DNA of 64,000 bases from Pseudomonas sp. H9 (GCF_004353925.1 NZ_SMOK01000023.1:62001-126000); one strand, 5' to 3'. Counted from the stretch's first letter, positions 17,839 to 26,698 are shown. The notes: generated from the sequence alone by a model not told the origin. Numbers and translations are program-made.

Positions 17839-19716
17839 ATGATGAGTCAAACCTCGCAGTTCAGTTTGCTCGGCAAGCAGCGGTTTTTGCCTTTCTTTAT
17901 TACCCAGTCGCTGGGCGCGTTCAACGACAACCTGTTCAAACAGTCGTTGATCCTGGCCATTCTTTATAAGTTGGCCATCGAGGGTGACCGCTCGATCTGG
18001 ATCAACCTCTGCGCGTTGCTATTCATTCTGCCGTTTTTTCTGTTTTCTGCGCTGGCCGGGCAGTTCGGTGAGAAGTACCCCAAAGACGCGTTGATCCGCC
18101 TGATCAAACTGGCTGAGATCGGCATCATGGCCATCGGGGCGGTTGGCTTTTTGACCAATCATCTGGCCTTGATGCTGCTGGCGCTGTTCGCCATGGGCAC
18201 TCACTCGGCACTGTTCGGCCCGGTCAAATACTCGATCCTGCCGCAAGCCTTGCATGAGCAGGAGCTGGTCGGGGGTAATGGCCTGGTGGAGATGGGCACC
18301 TTCCTGGCGATCCTTGCGGGCACTATTGGTGCCGGGATCATGATGTCCAGCACCCACTATGCGCCAGTGGTTGCCTGCGCCGTGGTGGCAGTGGCGGTGC
18401 TGGGCTACCTGTCCAGTCGATGGATTCCACGGGCCAGTGCCGCATCGCCGCAGATGAAGCTGGACTGGAATATCTTCACTCAATCCTGGGCTACTTTGCG
18501 TTTGGGCCTTGGCCAGACGCCAGCGGTGTCGCGTTCGATTGTCGGCAATTCCTGGTTCTGGTTTGTCGGGGCGATTTACCTCACCCAGATTCCGGCTTAC
18601 GCCAAAGACTGGCTACACGGTGATGAAACCGTGGTCACCCTGGTGCTGACCTTGTTCTCCGTGGGCATCGCCCTGGGTTCGTTGCTGTGTGAGCGCCTCA
18701 GCGGCCATAAAGTGGAAATCGGCCTGGTGCCGTTCGGTTCCTTCGGCCTGACCTTGTTCGGTTTGCTTTGGTGGTGGCACTCCGGGGATGTCGCGGCGCC
18801 AGCAGTTCCGTACGACTGGTTGGCTCTGCTGGGCATGGCGCAAGCCTGGTGGATCTTGCTCTCGATTGTCGGCCTGGGCGTATTTGGCGGTTTCTACATC
18901 GTGCCGTTGTATGCGTTGATTCAGTCACGCACACCTGAGCAAGAGCGCTCGCGGGTAATCGCCGCCAACAACATTCTCAATGCGTTGTTCATGGTGGTCT
19001 CGGCGATTGTCACCATTGTGCTGTTGAGCGTGGTGGAGCTGAGCATTCCGCAGTTGTTTCTGGTGGTGTCGCTGCTGAACATCGGCGTCAACACGTACAT
19101 CTTCAGGATTGTTCCTGAGTTCACCATGCGCTTCATGATCTGGCTGCTCAGCCATTCCATGTACCGCGTCGAGCACCGCGACCTTCAGCAGATTCCCGAG
19201 GAAGGGGCGGCGTTGCTGGTGTGTAACCACGTGTCGTTCGTTGATGCGTTGTTGATCGGCGGGGCAGTGCGTCGGCCGATTCGCTTTGTCATGTACTACA
19301 AGATTTACCAGCTGCCGGTGCTCAACTTCATCTTCCGTACCGCAGGTACCATTCCGATTGCCGGTCGCAATGAAGATGCCGAGATTTACGAACGCGCCTT
19401 CAAACAGATCGCTGCATACCTGGCCGACGGTGAGCTGGTGTGCATTTTCCCGGAAGGCAAGCTGACCAGCGATGGCGAAATCGATGAGTTCAAGGGCGGG
19501 CTGAGCCGGATTATCGAGCAGACTCCGGTGCCAGTGATTCCCATGGCGTTGCAGGGTTTGTGGGGGAGCTTTTTCAGTCGCGATCCGGCCAAGGGGTTTT
19601 TCCGGCGTTTGTGGTCGCGGGTGACGCTGGTTGCCGGGGCCGCTATTCCGGTAGAAACAGCGGCGCCGGCGATGTTGCGCGAACGGGTCAGCCAGTTGCG
19701 TGGCGACGTGCGCTAA
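17839..19716 (+). CDS. LplT-like MFS fused to PlsC-type acyltransferase
   Basis: The 625-aa protein has an N-terminal MFS half (about 1-410) with the LplT-like opening FFITQSLGAFNDNLFKQSLI. A C-terminal acyltransferase (about 430-625) has the HX4D motif NHVSFVDAL, the GTIPIAGRN segment and FPEGKLTSDG. This fits flipping of lysophospholipid across the inner membrane and its re-acylation. E. coli Aas-type systems also need an acyl-ACP ligase domain; that third domain is absent here, so acyl donors must come from elsewhere. Start chosen at the ATGATG pair (17839) after CAGG; ATG 17842 is equally possible. Confidence 0.88.
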   Translation: MMSQTSQFSLLGKQRFLPFFITQSLGAFNDNLFKQSLILAILYKLAIEGDRSIWINLCALLFILPFFLFSALAGQFGEKYPKDALIRLIKLAEIGIMAIGAVGFLTNHLALMLLALFAMGTHSALFGPVKYSILPQALHEQELVGGNGLVEMGTFLAILAGTIGAGIMMSSTHYAPVVACAVVAVAVLGYLSSRWIPRASAASPQMKLDWNIFTQSWATLRLGLGQTPAVSRSIVGNSWFWFVGAIYLTQIPAYAKDWLHGDETVVTLVLTLFSVGIALGSLLCERLSGHKVEIGLVPFGSFGLTLFGLLWWWHSGDVAAPAVPYDWLALLGMAQAWWILLSIVGLGVFGGFYIVPLYALIQSRTPEQERSRVIAANNILNALFMVVSAIVTIVLLSVVELSIPQLFLVVSLLNIGVNTYIFRIVPEFTMRFMIWLLSHSMYRVEHRDLQQIPEEGAALLVCNHVSFVDALLIGGAVRRPIRFVMYYKIYQLPVLNFIFRTAGTIPIAGRNEDAEIYERAFKQIAAYLADGELVCIFPEGKLTSDGEIDEFKGGLSRIIEQTPVPVIPMALQGLWGSFFSRDPAKGFFRRLWSRVTLVAGAAIPVETAAPAMLRERVSQLRGDVR

Positions 19717-19731
19717 AAGGGTAGGGCAAGG

Positions 19732-20049
19732 TCAGCTGGCGCTGACCTTGAGGCCAATCAGGCCGGTCACGATAAAGGCCACGCTGGCCAGGCGCACCAG
19801 CGCCATGGATTCGCCAAACAGGATAATGCCGGCGATCACCGTGCCTACTGCACCGACACCGGTCCAGATGGCGTAGGCCGTACCCAGCGGTAGCTCTTTC
19901 ATCGCCAGGCCCAGCAGGCCAAGGCTGATGACCATGGCGCCGACTGTCAGAATGGTCGGCAGCGGGCGGGTAAACCCATCGGTGTATTTGAGGCCGACAG
20001 CCCAGCCTACTTCGAACAGGCCGGCGAAAAACAGGATGATCCAGGACAT
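19732..20049 (-). CDS. sugE: Guanidinium exporter, SMR family
   Basis: The 105-aa protein has four membrane helices. The SugE/Gdx type is shown by the first helix ([20 protein letters not shown], with the essential membrane glutamate E13) and by [23 protein letters not shown] proteins work as antiparallel dimers, exchanging protons for substrate. A guanidine-II riboswitch in the leader makes guanidinium the expected substrate rather than quaternary ammonium drugs, the older family label. GGAG precedes the ATG. The gene converges with the LplT-PlsC gene across 15 bp. Confidence 0.95.
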   Translation of the reverse strand: MSWIILFFAGLFEVGWAVGLKYTDGFTRPLPTILTVGAMVISLGLLGLAMKELPLGTAYAIWTGVGAVGTVIAGIILFGESMALVRLASVAFIVTGLIGLKVSAS

Positions 20050-20069
20050 GCAGAGTCTCCATCAGGGTG

Positions 20070-20122
20070 ATGGGGCCGTCCCCGAAATGGTCACGCAAAG
20101 CGTCGTGAGGCCGTCCTCACAG
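20070..20122 (-). ncRNA. Guanidine-II (mini-ykkC) riboswitch
   Basis: On the minus strand two short hairpins carry the same loop: GTGAGG-ACGG-CCTCAC (20120-20105), then GGGG-ACGG-CCCC (20083-20072). They are 21 bases apart. Twin stems with ACGR loops are the defining feature of the guanidine-II class, which binds one guanidinium per hairpin. The second hairpin ends 11 bases before the GGAG of sugE, fitting control of translation initiation: ligand pairs the loops and frees the ribosome site. Confidence 0.93.
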
Positions 20123-20140
20123 GGAGGGTAGGGTAAAGTT

Positions 20141-20232
20141 GCGAGCTTCAAGCTGCAAGCTGCAAGTAAAGGCACAGTGCGCAGGCCCTGGCTTTTTCTT
20201 GCTGCTTGAAGCTTGTCACTTGCAGCTGCCGC
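20141..20232. repeat. Imperfect inverted repeat of a second type
   Basis: AGCTTCAAGCTGCAAG (20144-20159) is inverted with one mismatch at 20198-20213, with further TGCAAG and CTTGCAGC units around both arms. It fills the space between rdgC and the riboswitch of sugE. It is unrelated to the REP core in this window; similar CAAGCTTGAAGC-type repeats occur between genes in pseudomonads as far as I recall. Confidence 0.65.
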
Positions 20233-21153
20233 TTAAATCCCTTGCGGAATTTCTTCGCCGCCCAGTGCTTCGAACAGCGCCGGCAGGAACTCGCCGAAGG
20301 TCAGCATCATCAGGGTAAAGCTGGCGTCCAGTTGGCCCAGGGCTTCGTCACCGCCGTCTTCTTCTGCCTGATCCTGCAGCAGTTCTTCAAAGCGCAGGCG
20401 TTTGATGACCATCTTGTCGTCCAACACGAACGACAGTTTGTCTTGCCAGGCCAGGGACAGTTGCGTCACGACCTTGCCGGTGCCCAGGTGCAGCTGGATC
20501 TCGTCGCTGGTCAGGTCCTGGCGTTTGCAACGGACAATACCGCCGTCTTCGTGGGTGTCACGCAGTTCGCACTCGTCCAGTACAAAGAAGTCAGGCGCAG
20601 CTTGCTGGGCCTTGACCCAGTCGGTCATGGTCGCGCTCGGGGCGATTTTTACCGTGACCGGGCGCACCGGCAGTGAGCCCATGACTTCACGCAGGGTCGA
20701 GAGCAGGTCTTCGGCGCGCTTGGCGCTGGCCGAGTTGACCAGAATCAGGCCTTGCTTGGGGGCGATGGCGGCGAAGATCATCGAGCGGCGAATGAAGGCG
20801 CGCGGCAGGAAGGCCTGGATGATCTCGTCTTTGATCTGGTCGCGCTCCTTCTTATAGACCTTGCGCATTTGTTCGGCTTCGATCTCTTCGACCTTCTCCT
20901 TGACCGCATCACGCACCACGCTGCCCGGCAGGATGCGCTCTTCTTTACGCGCGGCAATCAGCAGGAAGTCGCCGCTGACATGAACCAGTGGTGCATCTTC
21001 ACCTTTGCCGAACGGCGCGACGAAACCGTAGGTGGTCAACTCCTGGCTGGCGCAAGGGCGCGCCGGCTTGCTGGCCAGAGCGGTTTCCAGTGCTTCTGGA
21101 TCGAACGGGACTTCCTGGGTCAGGCGATAGGTCAGCAGGTTTTTGAACCACAT
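20233..21153 (-). CDS. rdgC: Recombination-associated protein RdgC
   Basis: The 306-aa protein is of normal RdgC length. Recognisable segments are the start [63 protein letters not shown] (about 95-118), the [34 protein letters not shown] block, and the acidic C-terminus. RdgC forms a ring dimer on double-stranded DNA and restrains RecA. The ribosome site lies inside a small hairpin at 21166-21181. The gene is monocistronic, next to the tRNA pair. Confidence 0.97.
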   Translation of the reverse strand: MWFKNLLTYRLTQEVPFDPEALETALASKPARPCASQELTTYGFVAPFGKGEDAPLVHVSGDFLLIAARKEERILPGSVVRDAVKEKVEEIEAEQMRKVYKKERDQIKDEIIQAFLPRAFIRRSMIFAAIAPKQGLILVNSASAKRAEDLLSTLREVMGSLPVRPVTVKIAPSATMTDWVKAQQAAPDFFVLDECELRDTHEDGGIVRCKRQDLTSDEIQLHLGTGKVVTQLSLAWQDKLSFVLDDKMVIKRLRFEELLQDQAEEDGGDEALGQLDASFTLMMLTFGEFLPALFEALGGEEIPQGI

Positions 21154-21165
21154 GGGGTGAATCTC

Positions 21166-21181
21166 TCCTTACATATAAGGA
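21166..21181 (-). promoter_or_regulatory. Hairpin enclosing the rdgC ribosome binding site
   Basis: On the minus strand TCCTTA-TATG-TAAGGA forms a perfect 6-bp stem; its second arm is the 5' part of the Shine-Dalgarno TAAGGAG. Pairing would hide the site. Whether this limits translation is inference. Confidence 0.4.
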
Positions 21182-21262
21182 GGGCATTATTCTCCGAGCG
21201 GGTGCCTGAGGCCAAGTCTGCTAAGTCTTTGGAACGCCTGAAAAAAATTTTTAAAAAAGTGC

Positions 21263-21291
21263 TTGCCAGAGTGTTCGGTGCTCCGTAGAAT
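21263..21291 (+). promoter_or_regulatory. Sigma-70 promoter of the tRNA pair
   Basis: TTGCCA (21263-21268) and TAGAAT (21286-21291) are 17 bp apart, with an A/T-rich stretch just upstream like an UP element and a GC-rich GCGCGCC discriminator typical of stable-RNA promoters. tRNA-Val starts 22 bp downstream. Confidence 0.75.
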
Positions 21292-21312
21292 GCGCGCCAC
21301 ACCGAGACGAAA

Positions 21313-21388
21313 GGGTGATTAGCTCAGCCGGGAGAGCATCTGCCTTACAAGCAGAGGGTCGGCGGTTCGATCCCGTCATCACCCACCA
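21313..21388 (+). tRNA. tRNA-Val (anticodon TAC)
   Basis: The acceptor arms GGGTGAT and ATCACCC pair, AGCTCAGCCGGGAGAGC forms the D arm, CTGCC-TTACAAG-CAG gives the anticodon TAC, and GGTTCGATCC is the T loop region. The encoded CCA end is included. Confidence 0.97.
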
Positions 21389-21401
21389 CTCAGTGTATAG
21401 C

Positions 21402-21478
21402 GCAGCGGTAGTTCAGTCGGTTAGAATACCGGCCTGTCACGCCGGGGGTCGCGGGTTCGAGTCCCGTCCGCTGCGCCA
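21402..21478 (+). tRNA. tRNA-Asp (anticodon GTC)
   Basis: The acceptor arms GCAGCGG and CCGCTGC pair. The D arm region is TAGTTCAGTCGGTTAGAATA, the anticodon loop CTGTCAC gives GTC, and GGGTTCGAGTCCC forms the T arm. CCA is encoded. It follows tRNA-Val by 13 bp in the same transcript. Confidence 0.97.
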
Positions 21479-21521
21479 TATTTAGCTTCCAGGGCCCACT
21501 GAACACCCGGAAGCGACAAAG

Positions 21522-21548
21522 AAAGCGACCTTAGGGTCGCTTTTTTTG
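21522..21548 (+). terminator. Terminator of the tRNA-Val/tRNA-Asp transcript
   Basis: AAAGCGACC and GGTCGCTTT form a 9-bp stem with a TTAG loop, then a run of T. It lies 43 bp after tRNA-Asp. Confidence 0.88.
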
Positions 21549-21633
21549 TTTCTGGCCTTCGTCCAGAATTCACCAGCACGCTGGTACGTCACTGCTTTCT
21601 CCGTGCCAGCCCCTACTGAGCAAGAGATCAAAC

Positions 21634-23325
21634 ATGCAGGATGCAAACACTTCCCCAGCGCCCTTGCTGGGTATTGATCTGGGTACCACCAACAGTTTGG
21701 TGGCGGTCTGGCGCGACGGCCAGGCGCAATTAATCCCCAATGCCCTCGGCGATGTTCTCACACCTTCAGTTGTCAGCCTTGATGATGACGGCAGTATTTT
21801 GGTCGGCGCGGCAGCGCGGGCACGTCTGACCACTCACCCTGACCGCACCGTTGCCGCCTTCAAGCGCTTCATGGGCAGCGACAAAAAGCTTGAGTTGGGT
21901 GAGCAGTCGTTCAGCCCCGAGGAACTCTCGGCATTGGTGCTCGGTGCCTTGAAAGCCGATGCCGAGGCCTTTCTGGGGGGGGCGGTGCATGAAGCCGTGA
22001 TTTCAGTGCCGGCGTATTTCAGCGATGAGCAGCGAAAACGCACCAGCTTTGCTGCCGAACTGGCCGGGCTCAGCGTGCAACGTTTGATCAACGAGCCGAC
22101 CGCCGCAGCCATGGCTTACGGCCTGCACGAGAAAAAGTTTGAACGTACGCTGATCTTCGACCTCGGTGGTGGAACCTTCGACGTAACCGTACTGGAGTAC
22201 GCACTGCCGCTGATCGAGGTGCATGCCTCTACTGGCGACAATTTCCTCGGCGGCGAAGATTTCACCGCAGCGCTGTTGCAAGCCTGCCTGAAAGACTGGC
22301 GACTCAAGCCGTCGTCGCTGTCACCGCAAGCTTTGGCCAGCCTTGTAGACGCGATTGAGCAAATCAAGCGCAAGCTGGGCGAGGGTGAGCAACACCTGAG
22401 CTGGGATGGTGCCGGGGAAAACCGCCAATGGTCACTGGATGAGGCACGTGCGCAGAAAATCTGGGCGCCACTGTTGGCGCGTATTCGCGCCCCGATCGAA
22501 CAAGCCATGCGTGATGCCCGGGTCAGCCCCAGAGACCTCGACAGCCTGGTACTGGTTGGCGGCGCCACGCGTATGCCAGCAGTACAGCAAATGGTCGCCA
22601 CCTTGTTCGGTCGCCTGCCATACCGGCACCTGGACCCGGACACCATCGTTGCGCTCGGCGCTGCCACCCAGGCGGCGTGCAAGGCCCGCGACGAGGCAAT
22701 CGAAGAGCTGATCCTGACTGATGTGTGCCCTTATACCCTAGGTATCAGTGCCATGCGTGGCGACGAGACCGTTGGTGTGTTTGCCCCTATCATCGAGCGT
22801 AATACGGTGATTCCAACGTCCAGGGTCAAACGTTTTTACAGTACCCATCCGAATCAAGAGCAGATCCGAATTGAGGTGTACCAAGGCGAGCGGCCATGGG
22901 TACGTGACAATATCTTTGTCGACGCTTTCGATATTACCTTGGTGCCCAATGGCGCGATCCAGAGCCTGGATGTGCGTTTCAGCTACGACATCAACGGTCT
23001 GTTGGAAGTGGACGTGACCTTGCTCGCCACTGGCAAGAAACATAGTCACAGCATTGACCGCAGCCCCACAGGGCTTGATCAAAAGGCCCGCAAGGCCAGC
23101 CATGCGCGGCTTGCGGAGCTTAAAATCCACCCGCGTGACGCGTTACCCAACCGTACCCTGCTGGCCCGCCTGGAGCGCGCCTGGATGCAGAGCCTGGGTG
23201 AAGACCGAGAGCAGATCGGCGCCTGGCTGGACGACTTTTCCACTGCGTTGGCCAGCCAGCAGCCTGAGCAGATCAAACGTCAGCGCCAGCACCTCACTGA
23301 GGCGCTGGAGCAGCTGCACTTCTAA
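21634..23325 (+). CDS. hscC: Hsp70-family chaperone HscC
   Basis: The 563-aa protein is shorter than DnaK (about 640) and fits HscC (about 556). The ATPase domain (about 1-380) shows LGIDLGTTNSLVAVW, VISVPAYFSDEQRKRT, RLINEPTAAAMAYGL, LIFDLGGGTFDVTVLE and VLVGGATRMPAVQ. The substrate domain follows, and the C-terminal lid is short. E. coli HscC is a specialised Hsp70 with fast nucleotide turnover and few clients, helped by DjlB/DjlC. Here the next gene, converging and overlapping by 4 bp, encodes a J-like protein, so the pair is probably a working unit. The upstream tRNA terminator implies a separate promoter. Confidence 0.93.
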   Translation: MQDANTSPAPLLGIDLGTTNSLVAVWRDGQAQLIPNALGDVLTPSVVSLDDDGSILVGAAARARLTTHPDRTVAAFKRFMGSDKKLELGEQSFSPEELSALVLGALKADAEAFLGGAVHEAVISVPAYFSDEQRKRTSFAAELAGLSVQRLINEPTAAAMAYGLHEKKFERTLIFDLGGGTFDVTVLEYALPLIEVHASTGDNFLGGEDFTAALLQACLKDWRLKPSSLSPQALASLVDAIEQIKRKLGEGEQHLSWDGAGENRQWSLDEARAQKIWAPLLARIRAPIEQAMRDARVSPRDLDSLVLVGGATRMPAVQQMVATLFGRLPYRHLDPDTIVALGAATQAACKARDEAIEELILTDVCPYTLGISAMRGDETVGVFAPIIERNTVIPTSRVKRFYSTHPNQEQIRIEVYQGERPWVRDNIFVDAFDITLVPNGAIQSLDVRFSYDINGLLEVDVTLLATGKKHSHSIDRSPTGLDQKARKASHARLAELKIHPRDALPNRTLLARLERAWMQSLGEDREQIGAWLDDFSTALASQQPEQIKRQRQHLTEALEQLHF

Positions 23326-26003
23326 CCGTTCAAACGCCGCAAAGCTGCTTGCAGGCCCGCCTGCAGGCTGTTTTGCTTGACGTTGGCCGGCGGTAGGCCG
23401 TAGCGATTGGGCAGCGGTTCACCCCGCAGGAACAGCAGCGCCAGCGGCAGGAAAGGCAGAAACGGCGTCAGTACTGCGAACACAATCAGCGTCGGGATGC
23501 CCCGGCCGATATCGTGCAAGCGGCGCAGGGCGGCGCTACCCAGCAGGCCGACGAACAGCACGCCAAAGAGGATCTGTAACGGCGCGCTCCCGGCAATCAG
23601 TGTCAGCACTGGCCCGAGAACGATGCTGGTAACGGCCTGAACGGCATAACCGGTGCGGCTCAAGCGGCTGCCCAGTTTCCAAACGTGTGAGGCCGGCACT
23701 GCCTGGCTGCTGGATTTCCCCTGCAGCAAACGTTCAGACCACGACAGCAAGGCCGTCATCGCAGCACGAATGCCGGTGTCCATGCCAGGGAAGTCCTTGG
23801 CGCGTTGCAGTTCCATGAGCACTTTGACCTTCGGCACACCGGCCTGACCGTAGCGCGCCAGGCCCTTCAAGGTATCGAGAGCGCTATAGATCAAGGTGCT
23901 GTTGAGCAGAAAGTCTTCTTCCAGCATTTTGCTGGGGGGGCGTACTGGTTCGCCTTTGATCAGGCCGTCGCGAAACGGCTCGAACCAGTCACCCGAACAG
24001 CTCAGGTTAGCGATGCGTTGCAACACTTCACGGTGCTGTTCGGCGGTGAGGCTCGGGTCGTGATACAGCACGGCGCACAGCAGCATCAGGCCGAGCATGT
24101 CGTCTTCGAAGGCTTTGGGGTCGTGCTCAAGGCAGGCAAACAGTTGCTGGTTGCTGGGCAACCGGCGGCTGTCCAGCGCCTGCTGCACATTGAGCAAGCG
24201 CTCAGCCGTCATCCGTTGCACCGGGTCGCTGTAGTCCAGCCATCCCAGCAATCCGTCCAGATTGCCTTGCTCGGCCTGTAGCGTCAGCATGACCTGCTGC
24301 AGCGCTGCAAACGGGTGATCTGCAGGGTAGGGCATGGCCAGCAAGGCGGGCGAGGTCAGGGCCAACCAGCGTTCCGGCTGATCGATCAGCGCCAGCATGA
24401 ACAGGTTCTGGCGGTGCCAGTCCCACAAGTCTTGGTTATCAGGTCGTGGCGGTAGTTCAACACCCGCTGCGGCCAGTTCAGCGAGCAGCCCAAGGGCATA
24501 CGGGGCCGGGAACAGCCGCTGTGGCTTGATCGCTTCGGTCAAATGAAGCAGGCCTTCGGCCGGGTAACCGCGCACGCGGCGCATCCAGTCACGGCAGACT
24601 GCCAACGCCTCGCCTTCAAGCAGCGCCTGGGGCAGTTGTGCTTGTGGCGAAGGGTTGTGGCTGAAGTCTGTCAGGGTCAAGGCAATCGGTGACTCGCCCA
24701 GCCAGCGCAGCTGTTGCGTGGCCTGATAGTGGAAGCCTTCAATAATCAGGGCGTCGAGCGGGTCATCACCAAGCGCTTCGGCTTTGACTTGGCGCAGCAG
24801 CTTGATGTCGCCGCGGTGCAATGCCCAGGCATGGCGGTACAGGCGCTGCAGTTGCGGGTCAGGCTGCTCATCGAGCAACCAGGCCAGCAAGGGCTGTTCA
24901 TCGTTGGCGTATAAACGCCAGCGGACAAAGGTGCCAGCAATGCCCGGCAGTTCTTCACGCGCGGCTTCGAACCAGCGCGTCAGGGTTTCCGGGCACTGCG
25001 ACGGGCTGCCCCAGACCTGTTCTGGAGCATCAAGGCTTTCCGGCCAGGCTGCGAACGGCTCCAGTCTGTCGAAAGCCTGGATCAGCAACGGCAAGCGCTG
25101 TGGCTGGTGGGTACGGCACAGATCCAGCAGCCAGCGTGCCGCCTGCGGATGCTGGTGCTCACGCCACAGTCGGGTCCAGCACTGGCGCGCCAGTTCTTCC
25201 TGACCGCAGGCGCTGCTCTGGCGGGCCAACAGGTACAGCAGGTCGATATCGTCCGGAGCCTGGCGCTGTTGCTCGGCCAGCAGGGTACACAGTGTCGGGC
25301 TGGCGATACCTGCCTGACTGAACTGCACCAGCAATCGCTGGATAAAGGCCGGATCGTCAGGCAACGCCAAACAGGTGTGCGCTGACGCGAAGTGCTTGTA
25401 CTCGAACAGCGGCCGGTAGTGGAACAAGTGCTCAAGGCTGCGGGCGTACCACAAGGTTTCCACCTGAATTTCAGGTGGCCAGTCTTTCATCAACGAAGTA
25501 TCGAAGGGATCTGCATCGGCGATGCTCTCAAGAAAGGCTTCAACCTGCTCTGGTTGCTCCAGGTGCAACAGTTGACTCGACCAACCCATGCGCGTGGCCA
25601 GCAGCTGTGCGCAGTTGTGGGATAACGGGCTGGTGTGCATCAGGTTGTACAGCAGCGCCCAGCTCAGGTTTTCCAGCGTTTCGAGGGACAGGTGATCGAG
25701 TTGCTCGATAAACGCCTGCCATGCTGGAAGATAAAAGCGCCGGGCCGGGTCGTTGAGCAATTCCAGGAAGGCTGTTTTGCTGCGCTCGGCAGGGTCGTCG
25801 TTGGACGCTGTGCCCTCATAGGCCGTGCTCTGGGTTTTTTGCTCACGTGCTTGTTGCAGCGCCGCTTCATAGGCTTGGCGCAGGGCCTGGAAGCCCTCCG
25901 GGTCGGTCTCCGGGTGATGGTGGGGCAGGCGCGCGCGGTAGGCACCACGAATGACATCAGGGTCGTTGGTCGGCTCGATGCCCAGGTGAATCCAACAGCT
26001 CAT
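23322..26003 (-). CDS. J-like co-chaperone with helical repeats and DUF805-type tail
   Basis: The 893-aa protein starts with a short J-like domain (IHLGIEPTNDPDVIRGAYRARLPHHHPETDPEGFQALRQAYEAAL) in which the HPD tripeptide reads HPE (about residues 30-32). A long leucine- and alanine-rich helical region follows (about 60-760). The C-terminus (about 775-893) has hydrophobic segments and the DUF805-like LRRLHDIGRGIPTLIV and PNRYGLPP signatures, so it is a membrane anchor. This resembles E. coli DjlB/DjlC, partners of HscC. It overlaps the upstream DUF1266 gene (ATGA) and converges on hscC. The client is unknown. Confidence 0.8.
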   Translation of the reverse strand: MSCWIHLGIEPTNDPDVIRGAYRARLPHHHPETDPEGFQALRQAYEAALQQAREQKTQSTAYEGTASNDDPAERSKTAFLELLNDPARRFYLPAWQAFIEQLDHLSLETLENLSWALLYNLMHTSPLSHNCAQLLATRMGWSSQLLHLEQPEQVEAFLESIADADPFDTSLMKDWPPEIQVETLWYARSLEHLFHYRPLFEYKHFASAHTCLALPDDPAFIQRLLVQFSQAGIASPTLCTLLAEQQRQAPDDIDLLYLLARQSSACGQEELARQCWTRLWREHQHPQAARWLLDLCRTHQPQRLPLLIQAFDRLEPFAAWPESLDAPEQVWGSPSQCPETLTRWFEAAREELPGIAGTFVRWRLYANDEQPLLAWLLDEQPDPQLQRLYRHAWALHRGDIKLLRQVKAEALGDDPLDALIIEGFHYQATQQLRWLGESPIALTLTDFSHNPSPQAQLPQALLEGEALAVCRDWMRRVRGYPAEGLLHLTEAIKPQRLFPAPYALGLLAELAAAGVELPPRPDNQDLWDWHRQNLFMLALIDQPERWLALTSPALLAMPYPADHPFAALQQVMLTLQAEQGNLDGLLGWLDYSDPVQRMTAERLLNVQQALDSRRLPSNQQLFACLEHDPKAFEDDMLGLMLLCAVLYHDPSLTAEQHREVLQRIANLSCSGDWFEPFRDGLIKGEPVRPPSKMLEEDFLLNSTLIYSALDTLKGLARYGQAGVPKVKVLMELQRAKDFPGMDTGIRAAMTALLSWSERLLQGKSSSQAVPASHVWKLGSRLSRTGYAVQAVTSIVLGPVLTLIAGSAPLQILFGVLFVGLLGSAALRRLHDIGRGIPTLIVFAVLTPFLPFLPLALLFLRGEPLPNRYGLPPANVKQNSLQAGLQAALRRLNG

Positions 26004-26698
26004 GACCAGGCATCCTCTTCCAATGTGTCAGGGCGTTCAGGCAGGTTCAGCGGCAGGTCCCAGGGAAGGTTGGCAAGCAGTTCGCCGGCACCGTTGTACA
26101 AGTTGTTGAGGAGGCAGCGGTTCCAGTGTTCATCACCTTGGCGCATCAGGGCCTGGGCCAGCTCCTGGTCACTGCACTCCGAGCAGTTCCACAACGCCTT
26201 GCCGTAGAGATAACCCGCTATGTAGGTGTTCCAGCTGTTGTAGTAATGACGCGCACGCAGCGCCAGACGGCCTTGTAGCCACAGGCTTTCATCCAGGCTG
26301 ATAAAGCCTTTGCGCAGGCCACTGCGCAGCAAAAAGCCCATGCGCCCCAGGTCCCAGGCGCGGACGCCGCCAGGGCCGCAGTCGGCCTGGGTGCGATAGG
26401 CAAATTGGTATTGGATGCGTTGACGCGGCTTCAGTTGCTCCAGTGCGTCCTGCCACTCGCTGGGCAGGCAGCGTCCCGCTTGCCAATAGGCATTGTTCAG
26501 CTCGGTGGCATGACCGTTATCAGCCATGGACAGCATGTCGAGCAATTGCCCGCGTTTGGTAATGCCCCACCATTTCTGCAGGTCCGATTGGTCTTCGTCC
26601 TCAAGGGCGTAATAGGTGGCAGCGGTATAGCTGGCGCCATTGAGTGCGGCCATGGGCGCGGACAGGGCGAAAAGCCAGTGTTGCTCAATTTCTTCCAT
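26000..26698 (-). CDS. DUF1266-family protein (YbeR/YbeU-like)
   Basis: The 232-aa protein starts at 26698 (MEEIEQHWLFALSAPMAALNG), with GGAG about 10 bp upstream; the longer open frame to 26941 runs through the regulatory gap of the nitrate operon. Typical features are SYTAATYYALEDEDQSDLQKWWGI, the RGQLLDML segment and VRAWDLGRMGFLLRSG..GFISLDESLW, a pattern I associate with DUF1266. In E. coli, YbeR and YbeU of this family are encoded at the hscC/djlB/djlC locus, so the three-gene association is conserved across distant bacteria. It is translationally coupled to the J-like gene. The function is unknown. Confidence 0.78.
   Translation of the reverse strand: MEEIEQHWLFALSAPMAALNGASYTAATYYALEDEDQSDLQKWWGITKRGQLLDMLSMADNGHATELNNAYWQAGRCLPSEWQDALEQLKPRQRIQYQFAYRTQADCGPGGVRAWDLGRMGFLLRSGLRKGFISLDESLWLQGRLALRARHYYNSWNTYIAGYLYGKALWNCSECSDQELAQALMRQGDEHWNRCLLNNLYNGAGELLANLPWDLPLNLPERPDTLEEDAWS

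Noticed and set aside
21313-21478. tRNA genes as an integration site for an island
   Set aside because: No integrase, direct repeat of the tRNA 3' end or change of base composition is seen beside them; the hscC module next door has an ordinary composition.
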